Of a stretch of DNA of 64,000 nucleotides, positions 38,868 through 50,074 are shown one piece after another; position 1 is the stretch's first letter; each line of letters starts with the position of its first letter. Location of the stretch: the NCBI GenBank assembly GCA_905221615.1, contig CAJNDT010005875.1, positions 434,001-498,000 of the forward strand. Reading direction: 5' to 3'. Origin of the DNA: Symbiodinium sp. CCMP2592. Its lineage: Eukaryota > Sar > Dinophyceae > Suessiales > Symbiodiniaceae. The position numbers were made by a program, and so were the translations under genes. Under the pieces are notes generated by a model. The model saw nothing but the letters and a program-made list of their open reading frames with translations. It made no database searches and was not told the DNA's origin.

Positions 38868-40763
38868 ATGCTGTATCTTATTCCTCTCGTACTGCCCATG
38901 GCCCTCGCAGTCCTCGACTGCGAGCATTGTGAGGTGAAGAGTGCCAGCATGATCCAGCGTCACGTGCAGAAGCACGGCGAGGACATGAAGGCACAATCTT
39001 GCATCGCTTCGACGACGGCCACCTGCGACACATCCGCGAAAGGCTTCGACGTTGAGAGCCTGCTGGGTCGCATCCACCAGGAGCCTACCAGTGGTGCCAA
39101 ACTTGCACTGCTGCGCAAGTATGGCCATGAGCTTGCGTCCTACGTGGGCGAGAGTCGTAACCACACGGAGATCATGAAGAACGGAACGATTGACCTGCAC
39201 ACCTTGATCAACGACCTCATCCAAAAGCTCCTCGGCGAGTTGACGGAATCCCAGGCATCCATCAATGCATCCGTGGATTCCTTTGCGAGCTGTGCCGATC
39301 ACCTAAAGCTGGACCAGGCATTGGTCAACGCCCAGTCTGTTGCCATGGCTAACACTTTGCAGCTCCGCTCGGAGACAAACTCAACGATCACCGTCAGCGG
39401 AAACCTGGGATCGACGGCCGACGAGGCGAACGCGGAGGGCACTCGACTGAAAGGCCTCATCGATTCCAAGGCGCGCAGCTCCCAGTCCCTTGGACCCAAA
39501 CATCTTTTAAGGCCGACTTGCCAAACCCTCGGTAGGTCTCGCAGTACATCTCCCATCTGAACACGGTCGTCACGGCTGTGAATGAGGCGCCTCGGTTCCC
39601 GCGAGGAGGGCGTTGGGCTCTCTAGGATGATGTAGGACTCTCTAGGAGTCTAGGACTGTACGCTTTCAGAGGTTTAAAGGCCCCGGCTCCCGCCAAGGAG
39701 ACGCTTGCTAACCAGAGCCTTCAGGATGCAAAGGACGCAGCGCTGGCGCTCTATTCCAGTTGCGAATGCCTCGTGAAGGAACAGCACGACAGCCTGGTGA
39801 CCACCGTGACTCCATGTCAGTGTGGATCTTTGGTGCTTGTGGTACTTGTGGCTGCTAGTGTGAACACGGCGTTGGTGCAGGTTGATAGAAGTGCAAGAAC
39901 TGTCAGCCAAGGTGAACAGCAGCAGCCGCTTGGTGCATGACAACATCAATCTTCTGAAGTACCTGACCTGCAGGCTGCACAATGGAAAGCAATCAGACAG
40001 TTGCAGCTTGAGCAGCGACGGTGGCAACAGCATCGACCTCCGTGCAGGGGAAGTCGTGTTAGCAGCAGATGCCACTTGTGACCAGAGCTCGCAAGTCTCG
40101 CAAGGCTCGGGGCCGCCGCATGGGCCTCCAGTCAATCACCCATTTATAGACTTTGCATCCACTTGTGCTTGCACTACTGGCCAGAACGACGCTTGCAATA
40201 CAAAGTGCCACGGTCCGCAGGAGGAAGGTGGGCAGACCTGCTTCACCTACACAGATCTCGGGTCCCTGACCTGGAAAGCCTGCATGCAAGAAGCTTCAAG
40301 GCTCGGTGCAACCCTTTGTTCGGAAGATTACACCGACAAGGGCGGATGGGGGGGACATCGGCACGGCAACGAAGCTGAGCAGTTTGAGCGCTTTTATTCG
40401 GTGAAGTTCACACCCATCACGGACACGGCAAAGTGCGTCGTTGGCAAGCTTGACCGGGTGACAATGATGGACAGATCCATTTGCTCAGAGAAGGCCGAGT
40501 TTGACGGAGACACTTGGTGGTACCATGATGCTGGCGAGCTTTACTATGATGAGTGTGTGCACATGGCCAGCAGCGCGGGTGCGACCGTCATTGATCCGTC
40601 CACAATCGGCCAGGGTGATGGCGCGGACTACTGGTTCTTTACCAGGCATTCCGGAAACGTTTACCAATATTGGACAGGTGCTGACACGACTAGCATGTAC
40701 AATGTTGGATGTAAATCTCGCGGTGGCCAGAAGAAGTGCATGTTCGGCTTCATGCAGGTCTAA
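38868..40763 (+). CDS. Secreted Cys-rich protein with duplicated C-terminal module
   Basis: ATG 38868 opens a signal peptide (MLYLIPLVLPMALAVLDC). A mainly helical, Asn-rich region with several N-x-S/T sites follows (NHTEIMKNGT, INASVDS, NSTITV). Exon 1 ends near 39535. Exon 2, about 39670-39819, reads LQDAKDAALALYSSCECLVK. Exon 3, 39881-40763, ends in TAA. The 39820-39880 intron (61 bp, GT-AG) joins exons 2 and 3 in phase, restoring a Gln codon. The 39.54-39.67 intron is less certain. The C-terminal 200 residues hold many Cys and two similar modules: WKACMQEASRLGATLCSEDY, and YDECVHMASSAGATVIDPST followed by YWFF. They point to an internal duplication. The product is probably secreted or on the cell surface. 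No named family recognised. The upstream in-frame ATG at 38778 would hide the signal peptide. Confidence 0.65.
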
Positions 40764-41378
40764 TTAAGCCGTCTATAGGCGCCTAGCCCAGGTGGCCGAG
40801 GACTCGCGCCCCGTTTTTTCAGGAGTGGAGCCCATCTTGCTCGAGAGAGGTGTATAAAGTCAGAACCAGTAGATGCTAAGTTGCGGGCCTTGATGGCAAC
40901 ATCTGTAAGACAAACCACCTAGCTGTTCAAACCTGGTGATGTTGGGGAACTCTCCTGACGTGGCACCTCAGCTGCCTGAAGTTTACGTTTCAAGCTCAGA
41001 ATTTGCGGGGTAGTGTGCCAGGTCGTCCCGCGACGTCCCGCGGGCAGGGCGGTGCACCCACCATATCCGGCCCTGTTGGACCTGAGAGTTTCACTATCTC
41101 ACAAGCTGCGTGTCGGGTCGCGAAAAAGCCCGGGGAGAGGGGGGGCCTGAGGCCGTGCTAGCAGACCTCGTGGGTGGATGAATGCAGCACGGCAGTACAA
41201 CCGAAACGAACAGATGGGGTGTTTGTGCTACTCGCGTTCGGTTTGGCAGCACCAGGCACGTTGCAGTGACCAAGGCCCAGAGAGGTTGGCCTTCTTGTTC
41301 TTCAAGATCTTGATGGCCTCCCAGGAGCAGGTGCGGTAAACTGGGGGGTCCCCCAAACCTGCCCTGAACCCTGAAGTC
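40764..41378. other. Intergenic, no gene seen
   Basis: Lies between two convergent genes (38868-40763 on + and 41379-42918 on -), so it should contain both 3' ends. No polyadenylation signal or repeat recognised. Confidence 0.4.
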
Positions 41379-42918
41379 TCATAAACTCGAGGAAACTCGA
41401 AGCCCAAGCCGTACCCCTTCGAGGTGGGGCTCCTGGCACAGTCCAGCGACGGCCCGTGCCGAGAGGTCGTGTTTCAGATCGATCTGGAGACGCTGCAGGC
41501 ACAAGGGGAAGACCGGACCGCAGGGGGTGCCACGTGCAGTGCACTCTTCGAGACAAGTAAGCGGAGGCGAAGACGCCTGTCTGCGTACTCGCAGCTCGCG
41601 GATTTCTGAGTTCAGGATGGTCTTGAGAAGATGGCGCGTCACTCGAATCCGGTTTCACGAAAGCTGCCATGGGCTCAGTCGCCGCTTTTCCAGACCCGAG
41701 GACTGTAGCCCTGAGAGGGCCATTCCCAACTTCAGGATGCCAAGCGGCTGGAGAGAGCTCGGCATCAACTTCGACGACATCAACGAATGTTCCTCGCAAG
41801 CCTTGAGATGCTTCGAGACGCACCTCCCAGATCGTTGGCTCTCTTGGTCCTCAGAACCCAGAACCGAGGTGGCATCCAGTGCCGCGAGGATGTTGGAAAG
41901 ACGCACTGCCGGCCTTCTTTTGTTGTCACTTTTTCAGAGTCTCCCCCATTCTTGGCGCCTGTACATGGGCCATGCTTCGGCGCTCCTTTCCTGTAAGTGT
42001 CAGGTTCAAAGAGCCAAGCAGTCTTTGGGCCGAACGCTTGGTACTTCTGTAGGACAGCGCACTCCTCAGTCCGTGTAAGACGGACTTCCAGGTCGTGATC
42101 GACTTTCTCATTTGCTACCGGGTGCCACTGATCCTCAAGTCCGAGCCCCGGAGAGATGGCGCCATCGCATCCTGCAGGTGCCGAAGTGTTGCACCAAAGT
42201 ACAGGCAAGGCCCACCAAGAAGATACTTGTGCAGAGAATGATCCTTTCAAGTTTCTTTCAGCTCGCAGTAACGAATGACTTAGCAGGTCTGTTCGCGATG
42301 CCCCAGGACTCTTGAACTCTCGAGTGATATCCGCGAACGAAGCTGAATGTCTGAAGTCCAGGCTTTGGTCGCTGCTAGTCGCTGTGTACATCTACCTGGG
42401 AGCAGGCTTGGCCAAAACTGCAAGGATTACATCGTGCAAGAATAAGAGGTACAAGCGATGCAGTACAGCTTATTTCAAGACATTTCACACACTGCTGCTG
42501 TGCATTATCACAGGTCACAGTGTATACATATATATATATATGCATATATGTATAGATATGTTTACATACATACACACACACATATCATAGCATGTTGTCA
42601 TAATGTGTTCCACAGTTTCAGGTACGGTGAAATGATAAGCCTAGGCAAAATGCCATGTTATGTGTTGTCATGTAGTGTAGCATATGGTAAGGAAAGGCAA
42701 TATAACGTAGTGGAAGCTACGAGAATTTCAGACAATGTAAACCAAGATATAGCACTACGACAAAAAGGCATGTATGAGAAATAGCGTGAGATTAAATATA
42801 TAACTGCTTCTGCATTCACGTTTCGACAGGCTTGGGGAGCGACATCACCACCTCCTTCAACGGCTCTTTGAGCGGCTGCCAAGACGTGCTGGGTCTGTTC
42901 TTTTGTTACGGCCATCAT
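41379..42918 (-). CDS. Four-exon gene of unknown function
   Basis: On the minus strand, ATG at 42918 starts exon 1 (42918-42820, MMAVTKEQTQHVLAAAQRAV). Exon 2 is 42133-41959 (WHPVANEKVDHDLEVRLTRT, then VLQKYQAFGPKTAWLFEPDT). Exon 3 is 41801 to about 41708 (TFVDVVEVDAELSPAAWHPE). Exon 4 runs from 41621 to a stop at 41379 (ILNSEIRELRVRRQASSPPL, CLQRLQIDLKHDLSARAVAG). Phases agree at all three junctions (0, 1, 0). Introns 1 and 3 begin with GT; intron 2 begins with GC. The product is about 210 residues, soluble, with no recognised domain. A TA-rich microsatellite sits in intron 1. The exon 1-2 junction is the weakest, since another exon could fit between them. Confidence 0.5.
42522..42590. repeat. 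TA/CATA microsatellite in intron
   Basis: ATACATATATATATATGCATATATG-type words within the first intron of the minus-strand gene. Confidence 0.8.
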
Positions 42919-42933
42919 GGTTGCACTATGCAC

Positions 42934-44225
42934 TGAGACAGGGTGTGATGTGCTTTGTCGAGTTTGAACCTGTGCAACAAGTTCAAAAAGCTAAGCCTCG
43001 TCCTTACCAGACTTTGAACACCGTGTGATTAAAACATGCACCTTAGCCAATACCCTGACAACTGGGCAGGTAGTTGGTGCGCACAAGAAGCCTCCTTAAG
43101 CTAAAGCCGTGGTGGTCCGTGATCCGGTGATAAGCCCAGGCTGTGGCCACAGTGGGCGAGAGTCAACTTCATCCAATATACTGCCATCGCCCCGAGCTCG
43201 GACACTTACTTTGGTCGGGTGTGGTTGAATTCGGGTGCTTGAGTGCGGCCGAAGACTGCCGAAAATACATGCAACTTCATCCACACCGTCTGTCCAGTTG
43301 ACACCGAGCAGCCTACTGAATTCGGCACTCCATTCGACCGGTGCCTGTGAATCTCATGTGGCTCGCCGTGGCAGCAGTCACGGAAAACTCCGATCGTGAT
43401 TGGCTGCTGTGCGGCTGTGAGGGTGGTTGAATATTCGATTCTGTCGGAGTAGCTGCTAAGCCTTACCAACGAGCGCAAGACCTGGCAGGGGATGTTTTCT
43501 GTGGCTGACACAGCCCGCGACTCCATGCCCATGTCCATATCAGCCTGGCAAGTCGTCGTCGATTTCTGCAAAACTGGTTTTCTAGTTACAAGAAGTAAGA
43601 CGGTCGAAACATATTGTGTGCTTCCGGGCTGACTTGTTTACGGGACTTCTCACACTCACTACAAGCCATTAGTATTACCATTATTGTTATAGTTATGATT
43701 GTTATCTATTCAGGCAGATGCTAGCCTGGGTGCCTGCCTGGAGCTCATCACGCTGAGCTACGCGTGCCGGGGCCTGTGCTACTGCTCACTACTAAGAGCT
43801 CAGAGATCATGCTGTTGCTGTCCGGAGCTCGATCTACTAGAGGTTGAGGCTTTCACGCTTTTCTCCTAGTACCTGAAGCCCACAAGGTTGGCAGAGGTTG
43901 CCCTCACTCTGCTACTGGTCACCCGGGCGCCGCACGGCTGCATCTGCAGAGGAGTCGCGAGAAAAGGTTTGGAGTCCAGGGACTTTTGAAGGACAGCAGC
44001 TTGGTGTAGTCAGAGTAGTCTTGTTCCAAAGTTGCCATGACCGTAGTGAGGCCAGGAATGCTGTGCAATTCGGCGCTTCAACCCTCCATATTTCCCCAGA
44101 TAGGATTGTCATGACGCGGACAGCCAGCAGGCTTTTTCAGCTACAGGGGCTTCACGAGTACCGGTTTGGGCATCGAGCCTTGTTCAACCCCCGTGGTGGC
44201 CGAAGGCCTGCATAGCAAAGGCGAT
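42934..44225. other. No confident gene
   Basis: A minus-strand frame at 43571-43206 is open but has no supporting splice or domain evidence. Otherwise nothing convincing. Confidence 0.3.
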
Positions 44226-44321
44226 GTTGGCTGCTTGTGAGTTGTTTTTATTCAAAACAATGTAGGCTGCTTGTGAGTTGTTTTTTACAAGCAACTCACA
44301 AGCAGCCAACATTGGTTTTAA
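44226..44321. repeat. Foldback element: inverted repeat plus direct copy
   Basis: The arms 44251-44280 and 44292-44321 are inverted copies matching at about 26 of 30 positions. The inner 16 bp (GGCTGCTTGTGAGTTG) are perfect and the loop is 11 nt. A further direct copy of GTTGGCTGCTTGTGAGTTG starts at 44226. It could be a small non-autonomous foldback element or a cruciform. Confidence 0.75.
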
Positions 44322-44369
44322 TACACAGCTCGACGCATGCACACGCATGTCGACATGATGTCCAAGCCA

Positions 44370-44482
44370 GGGTTCCTGTCACAGCTGTGGCTTCACTTTG
44401 AGGTTGCTGTCCCTCCCTTTGCATGCGATCTCCTGGCGTTCCTCGACGTGCGGAACCAAGCTCTTTGTGATCCGGTCTGTCA
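44370..44482 (+). CDS. Single exon of unknown gene
   Basis: Behind an AG acceptor the plus strand reads PGFLSQLWLHFEVAVPPFAC, then DLLAFLDVRNQALCDPVC, and meets a GTACGA donor. The composition is protein-like and splice signals exist on both sides. A later plus-strand stretch (GAFLILGAKFRIKPWQCLF, about 44770-44830) may be a partner exon. No family recognised. Confidence 0.35.
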
Positions 44483-44924
44483 GTACGATGAGGTAGTAGA
44501 TACGACTTCCTTGTACGAACAGTTGCATCATGTTGCATCGGATGACTGTCTGCAGTACGATGAACAGTAGAAGTACAGTAGATCTGGCGGATGCCGAGTT
44601 TGGTGGCTGGCCAAGCGCATGGTGAGCCTGGTGATGTTCACGGTCGGTGGTCCCGGCCTCAGCCGATTGGCGAGACCGCAATTCCGGTGCAGAGGCAGGG
44701 TTGGAGGGGGCAGCTGTTGGAAGTTGTGTTGAGCCGTGGAGTGCCGCCCCGCATTCTTGGGCGTTTCCGAGGTGCTTTCCTCATCTTGGGCGCCAAGTTC
44801 AGGATCAAGCCATGGCAGTGCCTCTTCAGCAGTGGGGCCCTGGGGAAGCAAACGACTGCAACGCATCGTGACGGCTTCGATGTCGCTTCTTGAGTCCGAA
44901 GTTCCCTTTTCATTAGAGAGAGAG

Positions 44925-44975
44925 AGGTATATATATATATATATATGTATACATATATGTAGATCTACTATACGT
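44925..44975. repeat. (TA)n microsatellite
   Basis: GAGAGA followed by TATATATA and related words. Confidence 0.85.
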
Positions 44976-45968
44976 ATATCTCATGGAGGTGCCGGCAGTC
45001 GGACTCTGGAGACTGCAGAGACCCGCGTGCAGCTACCTTCGAGGAGCGCTTGGGCCCGGGCATCCTGGCCTTGCGCTGCAAAAAAAGGGGGAGCCCTCCC
45101 CCCCCCATTTTCCTCCCCCAAGCGGTTTAGGGTTTTGGGAAGCAGCCCCCACAATAAATAAGGTAGCTATACTTATACTTACTTATAACCCCAATTAAGG
45201 TACTTATAACCTTACTTACTCAGTCCCATTAGAACACCGAAAGGATCTCAGAGACACGCTCCTGGAAGACTGGCTCTACTGGGGGATCCGCGTGATCCTT
45301 TTCTGCTTCATGCAGTTGAGGCCTGCTACTCAGCTTTGGACTGATGTGTTTTACGCCGCTGACCCGAGGGTGGAGCGTCTTCGAGGGAAAAGGAAACGAA
45401 GGGTTGATGGTGAAAAGGCTGGCGAATGATGTGGATGAGGATGGGTCATGACCGGTTGGATAAGCATGTGCATCCGGCTATAGCAGCTGAAGCACGATCA
45501 GCACGGTGGACTGCAAAGATCCTAGACTCTTAAGGGCTCAGACTTTGACAGTCGTGCACGAGGGGTGCGGTGTTTGCAACTGCTCTCAAGTTCTTGCAGA
45601 GCAAGTCCAGCAGGGCCGGAGACTTTAGGTCTCCTGTATGCACTCGCACTGCAACGCACTCTGTACTTTGCATCACGCACTACTCGTAGCTACTCTGCGT
45701 CCTGCGTCTGTTGCCAGGAAAGGGCCGATCTTCATCTACGGCACCCCGTGGAAAAATGCACGGCGAGATGGCCCGGCCCCTCTTTTGCCACGCCATACGG
45801 GGATAACGGTTGATGAGATCCTTAAAGGATTCCGGGTTTTTTCCGGGGCTCGCCTTCAGAGAGTCGCATCTTCTCCCCTGGAGCGAGGCTGGGTGCGACC
45901 CTTCAGCGTTATAGTTCCCTTATAGTAGCCCTATAGAGCTCTGATACATTTTTGTAAGGAGGTCTAAT
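44976..45968. other. No confident gene
   Basis: A plus-strand frame near 45715-45920 (KGPIFIYGTPWKNARRDG) is weakly protein-like. Nothing else was assigned. Confidence 0.3.
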
Positions 45969-46460
45969 TTATAACCTGCCTAGCCGTCCTCGCAGGTGGC
46001 CGCGGCTGTCGGGAGAACTTCTTGAAGACAGATCTTGTGGTGCTGCTACTGTGGGATTGGGCCTCAGCGTGCCGCTGGCGCCTTCTGTGCATGTGGGCAG
46101 GTAGAAATCGGAAATGCATGGCAGGTAAAAGCTCGAGAATGGAACTCGTATTTGGGAACATGTAGGAATTCGTCTTGCCTCCTGCTGGCTGTTACCATCT
46201 CGAGGCCCCAAAGTACCATCAGCTGAGTTGCGTGCTTCCTGAAAGCTTTGAAACAGCTTCAGAGAAGCTTCGTCTCTCATCGGCTTTGCCCAGTGTTCCA
46301 AGCTGCTCAGGCACTGATGCTCACGAGCAGCATTGTCCTGGAGATCTTCATAATTCTCCCAGCTATGAAAGGCCCATGACAAAAGATGGCAGTACTGGTA
46401 GTCCCGTCTCATCCAAACTGTGAATTCTTTTCTGGCAAGAGGCCTCGACCTGAACTCCAC
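45969..46460 (-). CDS. ORF or exon of unknown gene
   Basis: The first 90 codons of this 163-codon minus-strand frame look genuine: KEFTVWMRRDYQYCHLLSWA, ENYEDLQDNAAREHQCLSSL and EASLKLFQSFQEARNSADG. They are charged, helical and rich in aromatics. The last third is Ser/Pro/Arg-rich and may be read-through into an intron. It points away from the PP2C gene that starts about 200 bp to the right, so the two would be divergently transcribed. No domain recognised. Confidence 0.35.
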   Translation of the reverse strand: MEFRSRPLARKEFTVWMRRDYQYCHLLSWAFHSWENYEDLQDNAAREHQCLSSLEHWAKPMRDEASLKLFQSFQEARNSADGTLGPRDGNSQQEARRIPTCSQIRVPFSSFYLPCISDFYLPTCTEGASGTLRPNPTVAAPQDLSSRSSPDSRGHLRGRLGRL

Positions 46461-46668
46461 CTGCGGCCTTGACTTCTTGGGTCAGGTGGGTTTCAGAGAG
46501 CTCGAAAGCCTGAGGCTATTGCTCTGTTGCAGGCCTGTCTTCATAGTGTTTGCAGCCCTTCGCCAGCCGCAGACCTGATTGCTTCTCAAGGCTTTTCCCT
46601 TCTGATCTTCCTTTCTTGAGAGGCTTTTGCTTCAGGGCCAGTGGCTTTAAACTTTCGTTCTTCGAAGA

Positions 46669-47814
46669 ATGGGCACAGTGTGCTGCATCGGCCGTGAGGG
46701 CCACGAGAAGCCGCGCCAACCTCCACCCGGGCCAGGATGCCTTCTCGGCACTAGTCCACGAAACGCAGAGACCAAGGCAGACAGCCTCAACATAGCACCG
46801 AAGGAGACCGTGTTTTCGCTTCCGATCAGACAAGAGGAGCTCGACAATGCCTTCCGGAGCGACGTACTTGGACACCTGCATGGAATAAACGCAGCGTCTC
46901 AGTCCTCTGCCCCCTGCGCTACAGAACGGGAGACCGCGGCTTTTGGGGAGGTTCACGCTGCACATTTCGCCTGCCAAAAAGGCTTCAAAGATGAGGAGCC
47001 AAATCAAGATAACTTTTCAGTGACACGGTTCAAGTCTGGCCACACGTTGGCATGTGTTTGCGATGGCCATGGTCGCTGTGGACACAAGGTCTCCGAACGC
47101 ATCGTGCAGACACTACCTTTTCTTCTGCTGCAACAGCTGGGCTTTGACGCCAGCCTTACTGATGCTGACATCGAGCAGGGTCTCTTGACGGTCTTCAACC
47201 AGGCACACAAGGATGTCGTGGCACATGCTGCCGAGGCCAAGTACGACGCGAACCACAGTGGAGCCACTGCGGTAGTGGCATTGTTCAAGGACAACGAAAT
47301 ATGGACGGCCCATGTTGGTGATTCGAAAGTCGTGATTGGGTCCGAGGAGGACGAGAGCTTGGTGTATGCATCTCAAGACCACACGCCCGACTGCCAAGCA
47401 GAGACCGAACGCATCGAGGCTTGTGGTGGAGAAGTCCGGACTCCCCAACACGCAGATGGGGCTCTCGATTCGCCACGAGTCTATGTGGGTGGCAGCAAGT
47501 TCCCGGGCCTTGCAATGGCCCGATGTCTGGGTGATGATGCGATGAAAAAGTATGGAATTATCGCTGAACCGGAGGTGAGCAAGACTACAGTTGACCCGTA
47601 CAAGAAACCTTTTGTGTTTATAGCCACAGATGGTGTCTGGCAATTCATGGATGCAGACTATGTTGCCCACGGCATTGCCAGGATGCTGAAGCAAGTGTCA
47701 GCAGACTGTGTAGTCAAGAGAGTTCAGGAGTTGAGCCAAGACAAGTGGGGTGATAACACGGACTACAGCTATTGTGATGACATCACATCGCTGTTGATTT
47801 TCCCAACGAGTTGA
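46669..47814 (+). CDS. PP2C-family protein phosphatase, single exon
   Basis: A 381-residue intronless ORF with the full set of PPM/PP2C motifs. PNQDNF is at 111-116. VCDGHGRCG is at 130-138, where Cys replaces the usual Phe before D132. SGATAVVAL is at 197-205, HVGDSKVV at 215-222 and DHTPDCQAETERIEACGG at 237-254. GLAMARCLGD is at 280-289, IATDGVWQFM at 318-327 and DDITSLLIF near the C-terminus. The acidic residues that hold the two Mg/Mn ions are therefore present (D132, D321, and the D370/D371 pair). The product should dephosphorylate Ser/Thr residues. The N-terminus MGTVCC could be myristoylated and palmitoylated, which would place it at a membrane, though position 6 is not the preferred Ser/Thr. 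Being intronless among multi-exon neighbours, it could be a retrogene. Confidence 0.93.
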   Translation: MGTVCCIGREGHEKPRQPPPGPGCLLGTSPRNAETKADSLNIAPKETVFSLPIRQEELDNAFRSDVLGHLHGINAASQSSAPCATERETAAFGEVHAAHFACQKGFKDEEPNQDNFSVTRFKSGHTLACVCDGHGRCGHKVSERIVQTLPFLLLQQLGFDASLTDADIEQGLLTVFNQAHKDVVAHAAEAKYDANHSGATAVVALFKDNEIWTAHVGDSKVVIGSEEDESLVYASQDHTPDCQAETERIEACGGEVRTPQHADGALDSPRVYVGGSKFPGLAMARCLGDDAMKKYGIIAEPEVSKTTVDPYKKPFVFIATDGVWQFMDADYVAHGIARMLKQVSADCVVKRVQELSQDKWGDNTDYSYCDDITSLLIFPTS

Positions 47815-48496
47815 TAATGCCCTGAGGCAACTTCCGGTCTCATTCACTGCCAAGCTCAAGGGTAACATGCAACTTAGAGTCGCAGATGGCTAGCGAACTG
47901 AGCTAACGTGTGTAAGCTAACCGTTTCAGAGCTGTGAAAGATCCGGACAGCTGCATTTGTAGCGGTGCTTCTGTAATGGGTTTGGACCGGTTGCATATTC
48001 AACAACGCAATTGAAACCCTACAAGGCATTGTGCCTGTACAGCCGAACCCGTTTGCAGCATGTGCAGCACTACGCGGACATGCTAAACCAGGTCAATACC
48101 TGCAGTTTGGCCGTCCTATAAGCGATACCCCACGAACTCCCCAAACGGGGACAAGCACGCTGAAAACTTGAGAGGGGGACAGGCAGCATGTGCTTTCAGT
48201 GGGTCGACCGCTGAAGTTGCAACCATTTTAAGCAAGTTCTGTCTTGAAGGTCATCGGCATCCCAGCACAGGTGGGTGAATGTTCAGAGAAGGACTAGCCT
48301 GACTAGCCGCGCTTGTGGCTTGTACAGGGCATTGTGGCATTCGAGATTGAGTGACGGTTCTGATGGCAAGGAGAACCTGCTCGACTTTGGATGTGCGACC
48401 TGCGTTTGCAGCGTGCTGCTTGCCGAGAATAGTTTCTTTCTGATTTCTGCGATGTCAGAACTCCAGAGGGGAAGGACGGCTCGTTCGCGTTTCCAG
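47815..48496. other. 3' flank of PP2C gene; possible upstream exon of next gene
   Basis: No clear gene. About 48366-48440 (+) reads LLDFGCATCVCSVLLAE and may be a 5' exon of the gene starting at 48497. Confidence 0.3.
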
Positions 48497-50074
48497 GCTC
48501 TTTGCACTGACCTTGGTCCTGGTTGGGTGCATCGCCTGCTCCCAAGGAGTCTTTGCATGGGCAATGGGAGTAGGCTCTGGAAAGGAGCTCGCTTTGCATG
48601 GGGAGCAGAGCGCTTGCAAGAAGAAGGGGAGGCAAAGCCAGCAAGCCTCAAGAATAGCTGAGGTTGACATCTACTTCATTTTCTACATCTTCTCGGCAAT
48701 CGGCGGGCTGTGCATGGGTATCGGCCCAAGCTGGACTTTCGCAATCGTCGAAGCCAGGAACTGCAGAGCAGTCAGGCTGTTGCTGCACTGGCTCCGCTGA
48801 ATCTTCCCGCACGCTGGCAGGTCAGTATCGACAGCTCAATAGTGTCAAGAGAGTCGACGTGCCGATCAACCTCAGACCAGGGGCAGAGATCTCAGATGGG
48901 CTTGGGAAGTTGTTCCGTGTTTTTTCTTCAATTGATTTCAATTGCCTTCAGCCAGGCTTGTAACTCTGCTAAGTTCCACGAATTCAGCATCTCCCCACGA
49001 CATTGTCTGTGTTTGACCGGTCTGGTGGAGTGCCGCAGGGAAAAGACGCCGGACGCTTCCAAGCGAAGATCGGGCCCGGCTGGCGTATGGTTTGGGGACG
49101 CATGGCCTCGGCCTTACGAGAATCATTTGGTCGTTTGAACTTGAAGGGATACTTTCTGCTTGCTTCAGGCTCCTTTGGCACTACCAAACCGTAGCGTTAT
49201 GTCTTTACCAGCACTGAAAGAAGAGCGCCGCTGGAGGTACACAGCTTGTTGAGTGAGCACGGGACTCAGCCTCGTGCCAGCGTGCATCACTCGAGCTCTT
49301 GAGAAGAAAGACGAGCTTCTGGGCTCCGTCTCAGAGGTGCAACCCGCCGACACTCCAGGGAAGACTTGCGAACCTGGGAGTGTTACAAGTCGCATTCAAA
49401 GACAGGTCTCTCATCGACCAGCGCATGGCAGAGTGGCTGCGGAAGGCTGCGGAACCGCCCGGGGGGGAGGTCGACCCAGGCGGGGCAGCTCCTGGTTGCC
49501 CGGTTGCCCCAGCTCCGAGCTGGCGCTCCTTCAGGCAGACTTCACCGGCATCACGAGAAGAAAGACCTGCCCGCGGACTCAGCGGTGTTGTGAGATATGC
49601 AAAACTGTGTTTTGAAATCGTATCGAACAGGGAAGGTGTTCGTATTGTCATCAGGCAGATGTCACTGTCAGTCGTTTCGTTCAATGCCTTGATGTGGCCG
49701 CGCCTTGTGATCGATGCCGAGGCCAGACGATAAGCACAAGGACAAGCTGTCCGCAGCCTATGCACACAAGTCGACCAAAGATGTCGGATTCCACATCTTG
49801 TTGCATGTGCGTCGTCATGTGGAATACGACCGGCAATTACATAGCAGACCTGGCCGCGCGGCATACCCGACATGTTTGGGTTTCATACAAGTTCGGGCAT
49901 CTTTCCTGCTTGCTAAGGATCCACTTGTCACGCTTCCCCCAGATCGTGGCAGAGCGGCTCGCCTTCTTCTTCCAGTCTCTTGAGAGGATCCAGGCCCATG
50001 CCGGATTCACCAGCTTGGAAGTGCAGCCGCCGTGTGCTGACGTAGCTGTGCTGAAGTGTGATGCTAGCTTCTAG
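48497..50074 (+). CDS. Five-exon gene, membrane-anchored N-terminal part, unknown
   Basis: Exons 48497-48770, 49069-49129, 49390-49534, 49722-49818 and 49943-50074 join in one frame. Phases agree at every junction (0, 1, 2, 0). Three introns start with GT and one with GC (49535). The first exon carries two membrane helices (LFALTLVLVGCIACSQGVFA, and FIFYIFSAIGGLCMGI). The soluble rest reads WRMVWGRMASALRESF, DRSLIDQRMAEWLRKAAEPP, DDKHKDKLSAAYAHKSTKDV and ERLAFFFQSLERIQAHAG, and ends VAVLKCDASF before TAG 50072-50074. The first exon begins mid-codon, so a 5' exon is missing. No family recognised. Consistent phases over four junctions make this a credible gene. Confidence 0.6.
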
